Virus record (IMG/VR): IMGVR_UViG_3300017917_002466
Coordinates: 124,001 to 188,000 of that record
DNA length: 64,000 bases
Reading direction: 5' to 3' (one strand)
DNA from: a virus
Position 1 is the first letter of the stretch; each line of letters starts with the position of its first letter. The notes beneath the pieces were generated by a model that ran no database searches, was not told the origin of the DNA, and worked only from the letters and a program-made list of their open reading frames with translations. This document shows, one piece after another, positions 13,211-20,694 of the stretch. The position numbers and the translations under genes were made by a program.

Positions 13211-13457
13211 CCATCTCACGACATTTGATTTGAGCAGGAGTATATTCGAGGTCTTTCTTCCATTCACCAGTCGTCTTGTCTCTATAGGCGATAATATCGC
13301 TGGTATACACACTTCCGCACTCCGTCTCAAAGCCATAGACCCGACAGATGGTCGTGGAACCACGGGCTGAACCAAGAACGTCGGCTTCCCAGCCGTTGCG
13401 CTGCATCACCCGAAAGCCCTTCTTGTTCTTCGCATCCCACAGTTCGGCAGTCTTCAT
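13191..13457 (-). CDS. Hypothetical phage protein
   Basis: 88 residues from the ATG at 13457. Beta-rich (TTICRVYGFETECGSVYTSD), helical C-terminus REMVKSMGW. Single gene with promoter 13503-13531. No family recognised. Confidence 0.7.
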   Translation of the reverse strand: MKTAELWDAKNKKGFRVMQRNGWEADVLGSARGSTTICRVYGFETECGSVYTSDIIAYRDKTTGEWKKDLEYTPAQIKCREMVKSMGW

Positions 13458-13502
13458 TCCCCATCCCTTCGTTAAATGTTTGTTTCTCTCACCTACACAT
13501 TT

Positions 13503-13531
13503 AATATACAACAGAAAAGGGATTTTGTCAA
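13503..13531 (-). promoter_or_regulatory. Sigma70-like promoter
   Basis: TTGACA / 17 bp / TATATT on the minus strand, upstream of 13191-13457. Confidence 0.85.
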
Positions 13532-13540
13532 GCCCTATAT

Positions 13541-13909
13541 TCACCACGAAGACTGGTAGATACAAGGCTTGTTTGCGGCGATGGCATTGTCCAGAATCTT
13601 CAAGGTGGACTCCAAGTCCTGAATGTAGTATTCGTCATAGTCCGTTCCACCGAAGAAAAATCCGCCCTGAGTAGGAAGCATTTTTTCCGCCAGAGAGAAG
13701 TCGCTCTTCTTGGCAGCGGCCAAGACCTTGTTGACGGTTGAACGAAGGGACTTCAGCTTGGTGACAGAGACGAGGGACCCCTGGCATTCGTCAATACCCT
13801 TCTGGCAGTTCTGTACGAACCATTTGTGAATTGCGTTGGCCTTGCGCCAATATCCGACATTAACGTTCTGGCCATTCACATTGCGGAACAAATACATATC
13901 CAGACCCAT
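13541..13909 (-). CDS. Conserved phage hypothetical protein
   Basis: 122 residues starting MGLDMYLF and containing GYWRKANAIHKWFV, a pattern I recall from uncharacterised proteins of many phages and bacteria. Function unknown. Single gene with promoter 13951-13979. Confidence 0.8.
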   Translation of the reverse strand: MGLDMYLFRNVNGQNVNVGYWRKANAIHKWFVQNCQKGIDECQGSLVSVTKLKSLRSTVNKVLAAAKKSDFSLAEKMLPTQGGFFFGGTDYDEYYIQDLESTLKILDNAIAANKPCIYQSSW

Positions 13910-13950
13910 ACGCCTCCCTTATGTTGATTGTTTCTTTTCCCTACATATCT

Positions 13951-13979
13951 AATATACATCAAGGAAATTGTTTTGTCAA
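13951..13979 (-). promoter_or_regulatory. Sigma70-like promoter
   Basis: TTGACA / 17 bp / TATATT on the minus strand, upstream of 13541-13909. Confidence 0.85.
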
Positions 13980-14008
13980 GCCTTAATTACGAAAAGAATC
14001 AACTCGCA

Positions 14009-14212
14009 TTAGTTGATCTTTTCAAGAGAAAATGTTTCGCCTTCATAAACATATTTCAACTGAACATCTTCTGCTTCTGCTCTTGTCAAGATTTTGGGGT
14101 TTGCACCCTTTGCACCCTTTGCAACATAAATCGGCATCCCTTGAACAGTTCCCTCAAAGACCCAAACTTTCCCCTCTGCATCTGTTACCTTTGCAATGTA
14201 TAATTCTTTCAT
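14009..14212 (-). CDS. Hypothetical phage protein
   Basis: 67 residues from the ATG at 14212, behind a GAGAGG site; an in-frame ATG at 14251 is a possible alternative. Small beta protein (MKELYIAKVTDAEGKVWVFE). Downstream of 14235-14645. Confidence 0.6.
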   Translation of the reverse strand: MKELYIAKVTDAEGKVWVFEGTVQGMPIYVAKGAKGANPKILTRAEAEDVQLKYVYEGETFSLEKIN

Positions 14213-14234
14213 ATTTGTTTTTCCCCATCCTCTC

Positions 14235-14645
14235 TTAATTTGTTTTTCCATAGTTGTCAAGGAATTTTTGAATTGCAGGAAGAAGAACATTATGAAAAGA
14301 ATCAACGATTATTTTAGCCGATTCATAATCTGGTGCTAAGTCTTCATTAGTCACGACGAATCCTGCATCCATATTGGACTGACCTTGATTAAAAATATTT
14401 ATAAAGACTTCCTTTGCCATTTGAAGAACAATATCGTCATCTTCATTAATGTTTGAATTAACAAGATTGGTTTTGAAAAACATATCTGCTTCCCAATCTT
14501 CTTTGGCGGCATTATATTCTTTTTGAACAAAAGTGTCAAAAGAAATTTTTTCATTGAGGGTTTTTTCAATATCATAATGCATTGAATGAAGTTCTTTCAA
14601 ACCAATATCATCAATCCATTCGATAAGACTGGGGAACTGAATCAT
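14235..14645 (-). CDS. Hypothetical acidic phage protein
   Basis: 136 residues, acidic and helical throughout, no motif recognised. The ATG has GGAGG upstream. First gene after promoter 14684-14712. Confidence 0.7.
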   Translation of the reverse strand: MIQFPSLIEWIDDIGLKELHSMHYDIEKTLNEKISFDTFVQKEYNAAKEDWEADMFFKTNLVNSNINEDDDIVLQMAKEVFINIFNQGQSNMDAGFVVTNEDLAPDYESAKIIVDSFHNVLLPAIQKFLDNYGKTN

Positions 14646-14683
14646 ATTTCCTCCCTCGTTAATGTTGTTCTTTCAACACATAT

Positions 14684-14712
14684 AATATACAACAAGAACT
14701 GAAAAAAGTCAA
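14684..14712 (-). promoter_or_regulatory. Sigma70-like promoter
   Basis: TTGACT / 17 bp / TATATT on the minus strand. Confidence 0.8.
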
Positions 14713-14715
14713 TCC

Positions 14716-15066
14716 CTATTTGACATTATCAAATTTTACCATAGCTGCATTTTTGCTATTAAAAGACCAGGCCCAATCACCAAACGATTCATTACCTGGA
14801 AACATTTCCGAAGGTGGATAATTATATACTTGACCTTTCTTTTTACCGTGCTTTTGAATCAATGAATATCCTTTTTGAACCTTAATCAAAAAGACTTCGT
14901 ATCCGACAGTCTTGCCGACCTCTCCATTGATTTCTTTTTCTATCTTTTGTTCGTAGACAGCTGCCTTGTCTGAACGACAGACCTGAACGTATTCGTATCC
15001 GTTCTTGGACTTCGTCTGAGGCAGCTTCTCGTAGGTCTTTGGGGCAGGTGCTTTGGTTCGTGCCAT
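14716..15066 (-). CDS. Hypothetical phage protein
   Basis: 116 residues, Lys rich with a beta core (EYVQVCRSDKAAVYEQKI) and a C-terminal aromatic segment (FGDWAWSFNS). GGGAG site upstream of the ATG. Single gene with promoter 15089-15117. Confidence 0.7.
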   Translation of the reverse strand: MARTKAPAPKTYEKLPQTKSKNGYEYVQVCRSDKAAVYEQKIEKEINGEVGKTVGYEVFLIKVQKGYSLIQKHGKKKGQVYNYPPSEMFPGNESFGDWAWSFNSKNAAMVKFDNVK

Positions 15067-15088
15067 TGTTCTTTCTCCCTTCCCTAAT

Positions 15089-15117
15089 AATATACATCAC
15101 GGACGAAGGATTGTCAA
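15089..15117 (-). promoter_or_regulatory. Sigma70-like promoter
   Basis: TTGACA / 17 bp / TATATT on the minus strand, upstream of 14716-15066. Confidence 0.8.
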
Positions 15118-15178
15118 GCCCTAAAAAAATGAATATGCCGCCAGTTTGGAATCCTTTCAGTTAAAGTTATCTTCTTTC

Positions 15179-15502
15179 CTATATAAAATTGACAATTCTT
15201 GAAATTCGATTTCGATAAACTTCGGTCTCAGTTATCGTTCTCTTTTTGCAATCTACGGTCACAAGGTATTCAATGTCTCCGTGCATATTGGTTCCGATGC
15301 CGTAGCCAGTCTCGCCAGCCTCATCGCCGCGAACCATCTCACAGAAGATGATGCGAGCAAGATATTCAGGATCATCCTGGCGGCCCTTCCCAACAGGACT
15401 GTTGACAGCCTTCACAACCTTATCCATCAGATTGTCGCCATCCCAATGCTGGTACAGATAGACACCTTCATCCTTGATAAACACCTGCGCTCTTGTTCCC
15501 AT
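15179..15502 (-). CDS. Conserved phage hypothetical protein
   Basis: 107 residues: MGTRAQVFIKDEGVYLYQHW and GETGYGIGTNMHGDIEYLV are characteristic of a small protein I recall from phages and prophages, with unknown function. Promoter 15528-15556. Confidence 0.75.
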   Translation of the reverse strand: MGTRAQVFIKDEGVYLYQHWDGDNLMDKVVKAVNSPVGKGRQDDPEYLARIIFCEMVRGDEAGETGYGIGTNMHGDIEYLVTVDCKKRTITETEVYRNRISRIVNFI

Positions 15503-15527
15503 TGTTTTCCTCTCTTTCTATACAGAT

Positions 15528-15556
15528 AATATACATCAAGGAAATTATTTTGTCAA
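15528..15556 (-). promoter_or_regulatory. Sigma70-like promoter
   Basis: TTGACA / 17 bp / TATATT on the minus strand, upstream of 15179-15502. Confidence 0.85.
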
Positions 15557-15858
15557 GACCTTTTATTTCCACATTGACCACAGTAATTATCTTTGTCATT
15601 AAAAGCGTTTCCGCAATTACGACAATAATTATCTTTCTTACAATTTTTCACGGGAGTTGTAGCCAATGTACTTATTAATCCTTCATCTCTTGCTTCGTCA
15701 ATATGCCTGCAATTTTTACGATATTCAAATCCTCTACAATCACAAGTAATAACACCATCAACAAACTTAATAGTATAATCATTTCCACTGTATGAATGAC
15801 ATATAATCTCATGACATTCATCATTCATTATCAATTCAAAATCATCTTTAAAACTCAT
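15553..15858 (-). CDS. SWIM-like zinc finger plus zinc ribbon protein
   Basis: 101 residues. Residues 38-54, CDCRGFEYRKNCRHI, fit the SWIM pattern C-x-C-x(n)-C-x-H. Residues 78-99 (CRNCGNAF...CGQCGNK) form a zinc ribbon. Likely binds nucleic acid or protein. Last of three genes (15553-16267) from promoter 16289-16317. Confidence 0.75.
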   Translation of the reverse strand: MSFKDDFELIMNDECHEIICHSYSGNDYTIKFVDGVITCDCRGFEYRKNCRHIDEARDEGLISTLATTPVKNCKKDNYCRNCGNAFNDKDNYCGQCGNKRS

Positions 15859-15873
15859 TGGGTAACCTTTCGT

Positions 15874-16122
15874 TTATATTCCACAATATTCACATGATCC
15901 ATTGATATGAAACAAATGATAATTTCTCTCAGTGATATATCCGTAATCATACATGCCATGTTTAACAGGAACCATAAACTTATTAGGTCGAGTTTTCCAA
16001 GTCTTCACTTTGCCGTTGACTCTCCAACGAACACAAGTACCATCAGCATTCATTTCATCATTCATCGCGAGAACATCATGATAATGAAGATTTTTAGCTT
16101 TATCAATTGTCAATGCAACCAT
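15874..16122 (-). CDS. Hypothetical phage protein
   Basis: 82 residues, beta-rich with a C-terminal CEYC pair. Start touches the stop of 16124-16267. Unknown function. Confidence 0.65.
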   Translation of the reverse strand: MVALTIDKAKNLHYHDVLAMNDEMNADGTCVRWRVNGKVKTWKTRPNKFMVPVKHGMYDYGYITERNYHLFHINGSCEYCGI

Positions 16123-16123
16123 C

Positions 16124-16267
16124 TTATTCCTCGCCTTCTATTCTGTCAATGTTGATTTCTTGTTCATCATTGTTAGTATCATTTTCGATACCGGCAACTT
16201 CACAAAGAGAATCCCAGACTCCAATTTCGATAGCATAATCTGTTAAATCACTTTTACGAAGTACCAT
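16124..16267 (-). CDS. Acidic microprotein
   Basis: 47 residues (MVLRKSDLTDYAIEIGVWDS, then an acidic tail). GGGAG site upstream of the ATG at 16267. First gene of the unit. Confidence 0.6.
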   Translation of the reverse strand: MVLRKSDLTDYAIEIGVWDSLCEVAGIENDTNNDEQEINIDRIEGEE

Positions 16268-16288
16268 ATTGTTTCTCCCTTCAACAAT

Positions 16289-16317
16289 AATATACAACAA
16301 AACATCCGATTTGTCAA
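16289..16317 (-). promoter_or_regulatory. Sigma70-like promoter
   Basis: TTGACA / 17 bp / TATATT on the minus strand, for 16124-16267 and the two genes after it. Confidence 0.8.
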
Positions 16318-16320
16318 GCC

Positions 16321-16530
16321 CTAAAATCTCTCGACAACCGTAAAGTGATCACCTTTCCCTCTTGCGGCGATCTCAGGCAATTGTTTTTCGCAACCAGCCA
16401 GAGTCCTGAAGCCTGACCAATCCATCTCGTCATAAAGAATAAGGAAGTTTGCGCTCTCAACATTTCCCCTTGGTTCACTTACCTTAATGAACGAACCAAA
16501 ATGTTCCTGACAGTAGATTAATTGGTCCAT
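16321..16530 (-). CDS. Hypothetical phage protein
   Basis: 69 residues; small alpha/beta (SANFLILYDEMDWSGFR). Last of three genes (16321-17074) behind promoter 17097-17125. Confidence 0.65.
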   Translation of the reverse strand: MDQLIYCQEHFGSFIKVSEPRGNVESANFLILYDEMDWSGFRTLAGCEKQLPEIAARGKGDHFTVVERF

Positions 16531-16546
16531 GATGTTTAGCCTTTCA

Positions 16547-16768
16547 TTAGTTAGTTATCTTACGCCTGTAGTATCCATACGGAACTGACATATCAGGAGT
16601 ATTGACTTTATTACCAAAAAGCTGTTCACCTACACTCTTCCATTTTCTGTAGATCGGTTCATTGCGAACCATCAAAGACACATCATCACCCTTGACAATT
16701 ATCTCCCCAATGTTCAACAGACGATAACCCTCGCCAGGATAAACCACTTCGTAAAAGAAAGCTTTCAT
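16547..16768 (-). CDS. Hypothetical phage protein
   Basis: 73 residues; mostly beta (MKAFFYEVVYPGEGYRLLNI). Three-base gap to 16772-17074, so co-transcribed. Unknown function. Confidence 0.65.
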   Translation of the reverse strand: MKAFFYEVVYPGEGYRLLNIGEIIVKGDDVSLMVRNEPIYRKWKSVGEQLFGNKVNTPDMSVPYGYYRRKITN

Positions 16769-16771
16769 AGT

Positions 16772-17074
16772 TCACATACTCCAATAGGTTTCGGATGAAG
16801 GATCGCAACACAAGGGAGTGTTTACGGGCTGTGTGAATTCTTTGCCACTTATCAAATTCTTTTTTGTCACCTGCTTTTCGATTTTAGTATGAAAGATAGA
16901 TTCGTCTTCGATAGCATAATCGTCTTTATTTGTTAAAACTATTCCCATATCATTAAACTCTCTTTTCATAACACGAGTCATGAATCCCTTTGCAGTTCTT
17001 TTAAATGTAAACCTTTTGGGATTTAATGAACCACCTAATAGTCTTGTAGTCTTTTTATTGTATATGATATACAT
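16772..17074 (-). CDS. Hypothetical phage protein
   Basis: 100 residues, basic N-terminal half (PKRFTFKRTAKGFMTRVMKR). First gene after the promoter at 17097-17125. No family recognised. Confidence 0.65.
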   Translation of the reverse strand: MYIIYNKKTTRLLGGSLNPKRFTFKRTAKGFMTRVMKREFNDMGIVLTNKDDYAIEDESIFHTKIEKQVTKKNLISGKEFTQPVNTPLCCDPSSETYWSM

Positions 17075-17096
17075 ATTAAATCCTTTCTATGCATTT

Positions 17097-17125
17097 AATA
17101 TAATACATAAAAGAAGAAAAGTCAA
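17097..17125 (-). promoter_or_regulatory. Sigma70-like promoter
   Basis: TTGACT / 17 bp / TATATT on the minus strand. Confidence 0.75.
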
Positions 17126-17128
17126 GCC

Positions 17129-17416
17129 CTATTTTAATCTATTTAATAAATCAATTGCTTGCTGTTGATACTTTTCAACTTTATTAAAATTATCTGTGAT
17201 AAAGAAATAATCGGTTCCGGTGTTTCCTAATACACATGAACTATCCATCCAATATGAATATCCATCCGAGTCTGTATAAGACCAATAAAATCCATCAGAA
17301 GTCTTTATACTTAGGCTAACTCTTTTTGAATATTCCCATTCACTTTTGTCTCTATTCCATTGACGAGTAAATACATTATTCTTTGTAAAGACTAAATCAG
17401 TTATATTGTAATTCAT
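17129..17416 (-). CDS. Hypothetical aromatic-rich protein
   Basis: 95 residues from the ATG at 17416, behind AAGGAGG. Rich in Trp, Tyr and Ser (YWSYTDSDGYSYWMDSS), a beta pattern. Last gene of the 17129-17809 unit. Confidence 0.65.
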   Translation of the reverse strand: MNYNITDLVFTKNNVFTRQWNRDKSEWEYSKRVSLSIKTSDGFYWSYTDSDGYSYWMDSSCVLGNTGTDYFFITDNFNKVEKYQQQAIDLLNRLK

Positions 17417-17418
17417 AA

Positions 17419-17622
17419 TCAATCCTCCTTAAAAAACTTTTTTGTTTTATTCCTCGGCAATTCGTTCCAATTTCTTACCGCTATTTTATGATCAAATTCG
17501 TCTGCGTGTTCGTCATTACGACCATTATTTTGTTTGGGACCAGTCATCAAACACACATTACATTCGACATAAACATAACGATCATTCAGATCAGTACTAC
17601 CACAATTAGGACAAGGTTTCAT
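17419..17622 (-). CDS. Lar-like zinc-ribbon protein
   Basis: 67 residues from the ATG at 17622: MKPCPNCGSTDLNDRYVYVE with a later Cys and AVRNWNEL. The CPxCG start and Trp-Asn-x-x ending recall Lar/restriction-alleviation-type small phage proteins. Family likeness only; function not shown. Confidence 0.65.
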   Translation of the reverse strand: MKPCPNCGSTDLNDRYVYVECNVCLMTGPKQNNGRNDEHADEFDHKIAVRNWNELPRNKTKKFFKED

Positions 17623-17632
17623 TTGATTTCTC

Positions 17633-17809
17633 CTAGCTGTTATGATTATAATAACAATCATCAGAACAACAAGTTTGATTATTAGATTCTGGCTTAAAAT
17701 CACAACCACACCAAAGACAATTACGAACTTCATTCATCCATGCATCAGGACAACCATGTTCATGACAAAGAACACCATTAATAACGAGAGTTTCACATGA
17801 TCGACACAT
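17633..17809 (-). CDS. Double zinc-ribbon protein, paralogue of 9575-9796
   Basis: 58 residues from the ATG at 17809: MCRSCETLVINGVLCHEHGC, CLWCGCDF, CCSDDC. About 60 percent alike to 9575-9796. First gene after promoter 17837-17865. Confidence 0.75.
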   Translation of the reverse strand: MCRSCETLVINGVLCHEHGCPDAWMNEVRNCLWCGCDFKPESNNQTCCSDDCYYNHNS

Positions 17810-17836
17810 AGATTGTTTTATCCTTTCTGTATATCT

Positions 17837-17865
17837 AATATACATCAGAATGATTATTATGTCAA
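17837..17865 (-). promoter_or_regulatory. Sigma70-like promoter
   Basis: TTGACA / 17 bp / TATATT on the minus strand; last minus-strand promoter before transcription switches to the plus strand. Confidence 0.8.
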
Positions 17866-17889
17866 GCCCTATTTTCTTTTATTTGGGGC

Positions 17890-17918
17890 TTGACAATATT
17901 AAGCCCGTGTTGTATATT
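17890..17918 (+). promoter_or_regulatory. Plus-strand promoter
   Basis: TTGACA / 17 bp / TATATT, divergent from the promoter at 17837-17865. Confidence 0.8.
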
Positions 17919-17988
17919 ATAATCATAGGGTGACGAAAGTCATCAGAAGAGGCCAAGGGCGAGGGTAGCCCGCCCAGCCGGAGACGGG

Positions 17989-18054
17989 TTTAAGCGCTTA
18001 AACAAAGGCCCTCAAAAATCCTCCCTCACCAAACCCCTATTTAAACGCTTCAAA
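17989..18054. repeat. Two TTTAANCGNTTAAA palindromes
   Basis: Perfect palindrome TTTAAGCGCTTAAA at 17989-18002; TTTAAACGCTTCAAA at 18040-18054. Confidence 0.7.
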
Positions 18055-18123
18055 TTCCATCGTAGATAGGAGCCTTTGTTGCCCCTATAAGGCCCCCTGC
18101 TACAGGATCAAACCTAGTGTCTA

Positions 18124-18218
18124 TTTAAGCGGTTTGAATCAATTCCCATTGACACAATGTGGCGAGGCTGTGACACATCAAAATTGGGCTTAAGCGGTTA
18201 GCCTATTTAAACGATTAA
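18124..18218. repeat. Three TTTAANCGNTTAAA-like palindromes
   Basis: TTTAAGCGGTTTGAA at 18124-18138, CTTAAGCGGTTAG at 18189-18201, TTTAAACGATTAA at 18206-18218. Confidence 0.65.
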
Positions 18219-18234
18219 CAAAAAAAGAAAGGGC

Positions 18235-18263
18235 TTGACAAACACTCTGCTATGATGTATATT
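18235..18263 (+). promoter_or_regulatory. Plus-strand promoter
   Basis: TTGACA / 17 bp / TATATT; followed by stem-loop AGCGA-ACGGGGAGA-TCGCT. Confidence 0.8.
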
Positions 18264-18307
18264 AATAGTACTGGAAGCCTCCAGCGAACGGGGAGATCGC
18301 TCTTTGA

Positions 18308-18321
18308 TTTAACCGCTTAAA
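18308..18321. repeat. TTTAANCGNTTAAA palindrome
   Basis: TTTAACCGCTTAAA. Confidence 0.65.
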
Positions 18322-18470
18322 TGAATGCTTAAGTTTCTTCGCCTTTGTCAATCCTTTTAGTCAATCTTCTCTGTCAATTTATCCCCTCTGAAACAGCTAA
18401 ATATAATCTCTCATTATCCCCTATGAAAACAAGCCCTATTATCCCCTCTGAAATATCCCCCAAAGGCTCA

Positions 18471-18499
18471 TTGACAATTACCTTCTAATATGTTATCTT
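18471..18499 (+). promoter_or_regulatory. Plus-strand promoter of the microprotein array
   Basis: TTGACA / 17 bp / TATCTT, the last promoter before 18596. Confidence 0.65.
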
Positions 18500-18566
18500 G
18501 TATTATAGGTGGTGAAAGAGCCTATCCGAGCGTTTGCGGGCTTATGGGGGCTCTAGTACCCACGTA

Positions 18567-18580
18567 TTTAAGCCCTTAAA
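18567..18580. repeat. TTTAANCGNTTAAA-like palindrome
   Basis: TTTAAGCCCTTAAA immediately before the AAGGAG ribosome site of 18596. Confidence 0.6.
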
Positions 18581-18595
18581 AAGGAGCCTTGACAG

Positions 18596-18865
18596 ATGAT
18601 GAAACTAGTCCATTCCTTCTTGCGATTCATATGGAGTAACCTCATAGGCATTCTCAGTTGGCTATGGTTGATATGGGTGACTGCAAGCCTATTGGATATG
18701 GGAAGCAGGCTTGACAAATTAGAGAAGCAAAATGGGCTTATCTTAGAATGGATATTGATGCAGGGGCAAGATGTTGGAAAGCTTAAACAGGCTCCGAATG
18801 AATCCGATACATCACAAGTCCCATATGGAAATTCGGATAGATGGAAAGGCTTAAATTGGCTTTAA
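18596..18865 (+). CDS. Membrane-anchored small protein
   Basis: 89 residues. Residues 10-38 form a Trp-rich membrane helix (FIWSNLIGILSWLWLIWV), followed by a short coiled coil (GSRLDKLEKQNGLILEWI) and a polar tail. AAGGAG site 9 bases before the first ATG. First gene of the plus-strand run; not an M-x-R-W protein. Confidence 0.75.
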   Translation: MMKLVHSFLRFIWSNLIGILSWLWLIWVTASLLDMGSRLDKLEKQNGLILEWILMQGQDVGKLKQAPNESDTSQVPYGNSDRWKGLNWL

Positions 18866-19002
18866 GCATATGGAAATGTGGATGGATGGAAAGAGTTTGG
18901 GAGGCTTGATTAAGCCCACAACGAGAGAGTGAATAGGCCCTATCTTTATTAAAGTGGGAGATTGTGGGATAAAGTGGGCCTTCGTGGGGAAATCTGGATA
19001 GA
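18827..19002 (+). repeat. Short direct repeat GGAAATCTGGATGGAT
   Basis: Variants at 18827-18844, 18872-18889 and 18988-19002; further copies at 19255-19274 and 19526-19545 near the ends of two array genes. The segment carries tandem ATGG units at which a short reading frame (MERLKLALSIW...) begins; probably debris of array duplication. Confidence 0.5.
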
Positions 19003-19032
19003 AAATCAATAGCTTACGCGGGAGCCTTCCTT

Positions 19033-19284
19033 ATGGAAAGATGGAGAATTAGACCTGATGATTGTCATTTTGATTCTGTTTGCCCCTTTTATGATTCAAA
19101 GAAAAATAGATGTACTAATATCAAAATGGCCTTTAGAAAGAAGTGTATTGTTTGGGAAGCCCTTCCTGTATCAAACTTTGATATATTGATAGACCTTGGA
19201 GTTAATCGTGATGATGAATGGTCAAGGGAAGAAGTTTTACAATGGAGAGAGTTTGGAAATCTGGATGGATTTTCTGGGAGTTAA
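19033..19284 (+). CDS. M-x-R-W microprotein with Cys cluster
   Basis: 83 residues: MERWRIRPDD, then four Cys (CHFDSVC, CTN, CIVW), a likely zinc knuckle that other members lack. GGAG upstream of the ATG at 19033. First member of a tandem family whose proteins start M-x-[R/K]-W and mostly end in an acidic Leu-Glu helix. Confidence 0.7.
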   Translation: MERWRIRPDDCHFDSVCPFYDSKKNRCTNIKMAFRKKCIVWEALPVSNFDILIDLGVNRDDEWSREEVLQWREFGNLDGFSGS

Positions 19285-19291
19285 GCCTATT

Positions 19292-19543
19292 ATGGAAAGA
19301 TGGATTATCAGTAAAACATATTCGGAATACATTAAAGATGTTATGGACATTGTGGTTCGTATGAATAAGTATAAAGATGTTGCGACTAATTTATTTGGCA
19401 ACTGTCTTAATGGGCCTTTTTTGTTAGATAGGGTTGAGAATGGTTTGTTTAAGTCTAATGCTATGGTTTCTGTTGACAAGGTAAAAGATAATGAAAAGTT
19501 TAACTTTGTAATGTATGTTGAGTCTGGAAATCTGGATGGATAA
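19292..19543 (+). CDS. M-x-R-W family microprotein
   Basis: 83 residues from the ATG at 19292 (MERWIISKTYSEYIKDVMDI). Helical. Ends in the GGAAATCTGGATGGA repeat, as does 19033-19284, which supports their duplication. Function unknown. Confidence 0.7.
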   Translation: MERWIISKTYSEYIKDVMDIVVRMNKYKDVATNLFGNCLNGPFLLDRVENGLFKSNAMVSVDKVKDNEKFNFVMYVESGNLDG

Positions 19544-19548
19544 TCTAT

Positions 19549-19752
19549 ATGAGAAGATTTTATACTTTAAAGAAACACTGGGACAAGGATTGTTTAAAAG
19601 CCTTTGAGTCTCGTATGACGGATATATTAGAATACATTGATTACTATAAAAGAAGTAATATATGGTTAGATTCTGATATTAAAAGCATTGAGAATTGTAG
19701 AGAAGATGTTACTATAATTTACAATGGATTAAGAACGAAAGGAACTATATAA
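19549..19752 (+). CDS. M-x-R-W family microprotein, variant start
   Basis: 67 residues beginning MRRFYTLKKHW: Phe replaces the family Trp. The central segment FESRMTDILEYIDYY matches the R-x-D-[V/I]-L core seen in other members. Confidence 0.7.
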   Translation: MRRFYTLKKHWDKDCLKAFESRMTDILEYIDYYKRSNIWLDSDIKSIENCREDVTIIYNGLRTKGTI

Positions 19753-19929
19753 GAAGGTGGGAAGGTAACAAAGTATGATAGAAGATTGAACGGAAACCTT
19801 TATGAAGCAGAATTTCGGATGGATGTTTTGGTATGGAAGTCTTCATTTGGGCAAATGGGGAGTACTGATACTGATTTTGAATTCTTCTTTAACTACTTGG
19901 AGAATATGAATGATAAGATGGCATATTAA
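19749..19929 (+). pseudogene. Decayed M-x-R-W family member
   Basis: IRRWEGNKV is readable from an ATA where other members have ATG. After a frameshift near 19775 the rest follows: LYEAEFRMDVLVWKS, ending FFFNYLENMND as other members do. Two lesions (start codon and frame) indicate loss. Confidence 0.65.
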
Positions 19930-20155
19930 AAAGATCAAAGCCAAGTGGTGGAAGATAACCTTCCCTTGGTTAGATAAGATAACTAAGATAAGAGTTGACA
20001 GAAGGTTAGATGTAATGGTAGCTATTAATTTCTTGAAAGGTTGTCGTCACGAAGGTGGTATTCCTTGCGTTGAAAGAATGTATGTTGAAGGTAAAGGATA
20101 CACAAGCCTCTATGAAAGAAAGAACTATCTTGATTGTTTGGAGAATGGAGTTTGA
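19910..20155 (+). CDS. M-x-R-W family microprotein
   Basis: 81 residues: MIRWHIKKIKAKWWK, core RVDRRLDVMVAINFL, ending NYLDCLENGV. The ATG lies inside the tail of the decayed copy before it. Clear example of the family layout: basic Trp start, R-x-D core, acidic Leu-Glu end. Confidence 0.75.
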   Translation: MIRWHIKKIKAKWWKITFPWLDKITKIRVDRRLDVMVAINFLKGCRHEGGIPCVERMYVEGKGYTSLYERKNYLDCLENGV

Positions 20156-20158
20156 CTT

Positions 20159-20314
20159 ATGCAAAGATGGAAGATTGATAGAGTATTTTTCTCTGAGGAA
20201 GAAGCCGAAGGTATGCTTGGTGAATGGCTTGATGTTCGTCTTCACTTAGACTATTTGGAAAATGATTGGCACGGCCAGAAGCTTCTTGAAACGCTTGAGG
20301 AAGATCAAGTATGA
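20159..20314 (+). CDS. M-x-R-W family microprotein
   Basis: 51 residues: MQRWKIDRVFFSEEEAEGML, core EWLDVRLHLDYLEN, ending LLETLEEDQV. Its stop TGA overlaps the next ATG (ATGA), so translation is coupled. Confidence 0.7.
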   Translation: MQRWKIDRVFFSEEEAEGMLGEWLDVRLHLDYLENDWHGQKLLETLEEDQV

Positions 20315-20493
20315 TAAAATATAAAGGGTTTAAAAACGACCACGATAAAGCAAGAAAAGAAGTCCTTGAAAAAATGAAGGATATGATTGAACTAAGGGAA
20401 TGGTGTGTTAGACATAATTCTCTTTCTTGTGACTTAGATGATTTTAATAATTTCCTTGAGATAATTGAAAAAGGTGGCAATGATAATGTATAA
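20311..20493 (+). CDS. M-x-R-W family microprotein, variant start
   Basis: 60 residues beginning MIKYKGFKND: Tyr in place of Trp. Core KMKDMIELREWC, ending FNNFLEIIEKGGNDNV. ATGA overlap with the previous gene. Confidence 0.7.
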   Translation: MIKYKGFKNDHDKARKEVLEKMKDMIELREWCVRHNSLSCDLDDFNNFLEIIEKGGNDNV

Positions 20494-20671
20494 GTGGAGA
20501 ATTCTTAAATTCAAGACAAGAAAGGATGCTGAGTTTATACTTGAACAAAGGTTAGATGTTTTGAAGTATGTTCCGACAGTAATTAACAAGGAACCATATT
20601 TTGAAATGCTTGAGTATGATGAAGAGCTAATAGAAGAAGAGACATTTAACAAAGACAGGTCTTTACTGTAG
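20486..20671 (+). CDS. M-x-R-W family microprotein
   Basis: 61 residues from the ATG at 20486 (MYKWRILKFKTRKDAEFILE); an in-frame ATG two codons upstream at 20480 is also possible. Core EQRLDVLKYV. Overlaps the end of the previous gene. Confidence 0.7.
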   Translation: MYKWRILKFKTRKDAEFILEQRLDVLKYVPTVINKEPYFEMLEYDEELIEEETFNKDRSLL

Positions 20672-20694
20672 ATACATAATAAGGTGAAGCTAAT

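Larger units (their letters stand above)
17866..18595 (+). other. Gene-free leader region of the plus-strand array
   Basis: About 730 bases without a gene. Three plus-strand promoters (17890, 18235, 18471) each lead into a GC-rich stem-loop segment and then one or more TTTAANCGNTTAAA palindromes. The pattern promoter, stem-loop, palindrome also occurs at 11971-12055. Confidence 0.65.
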
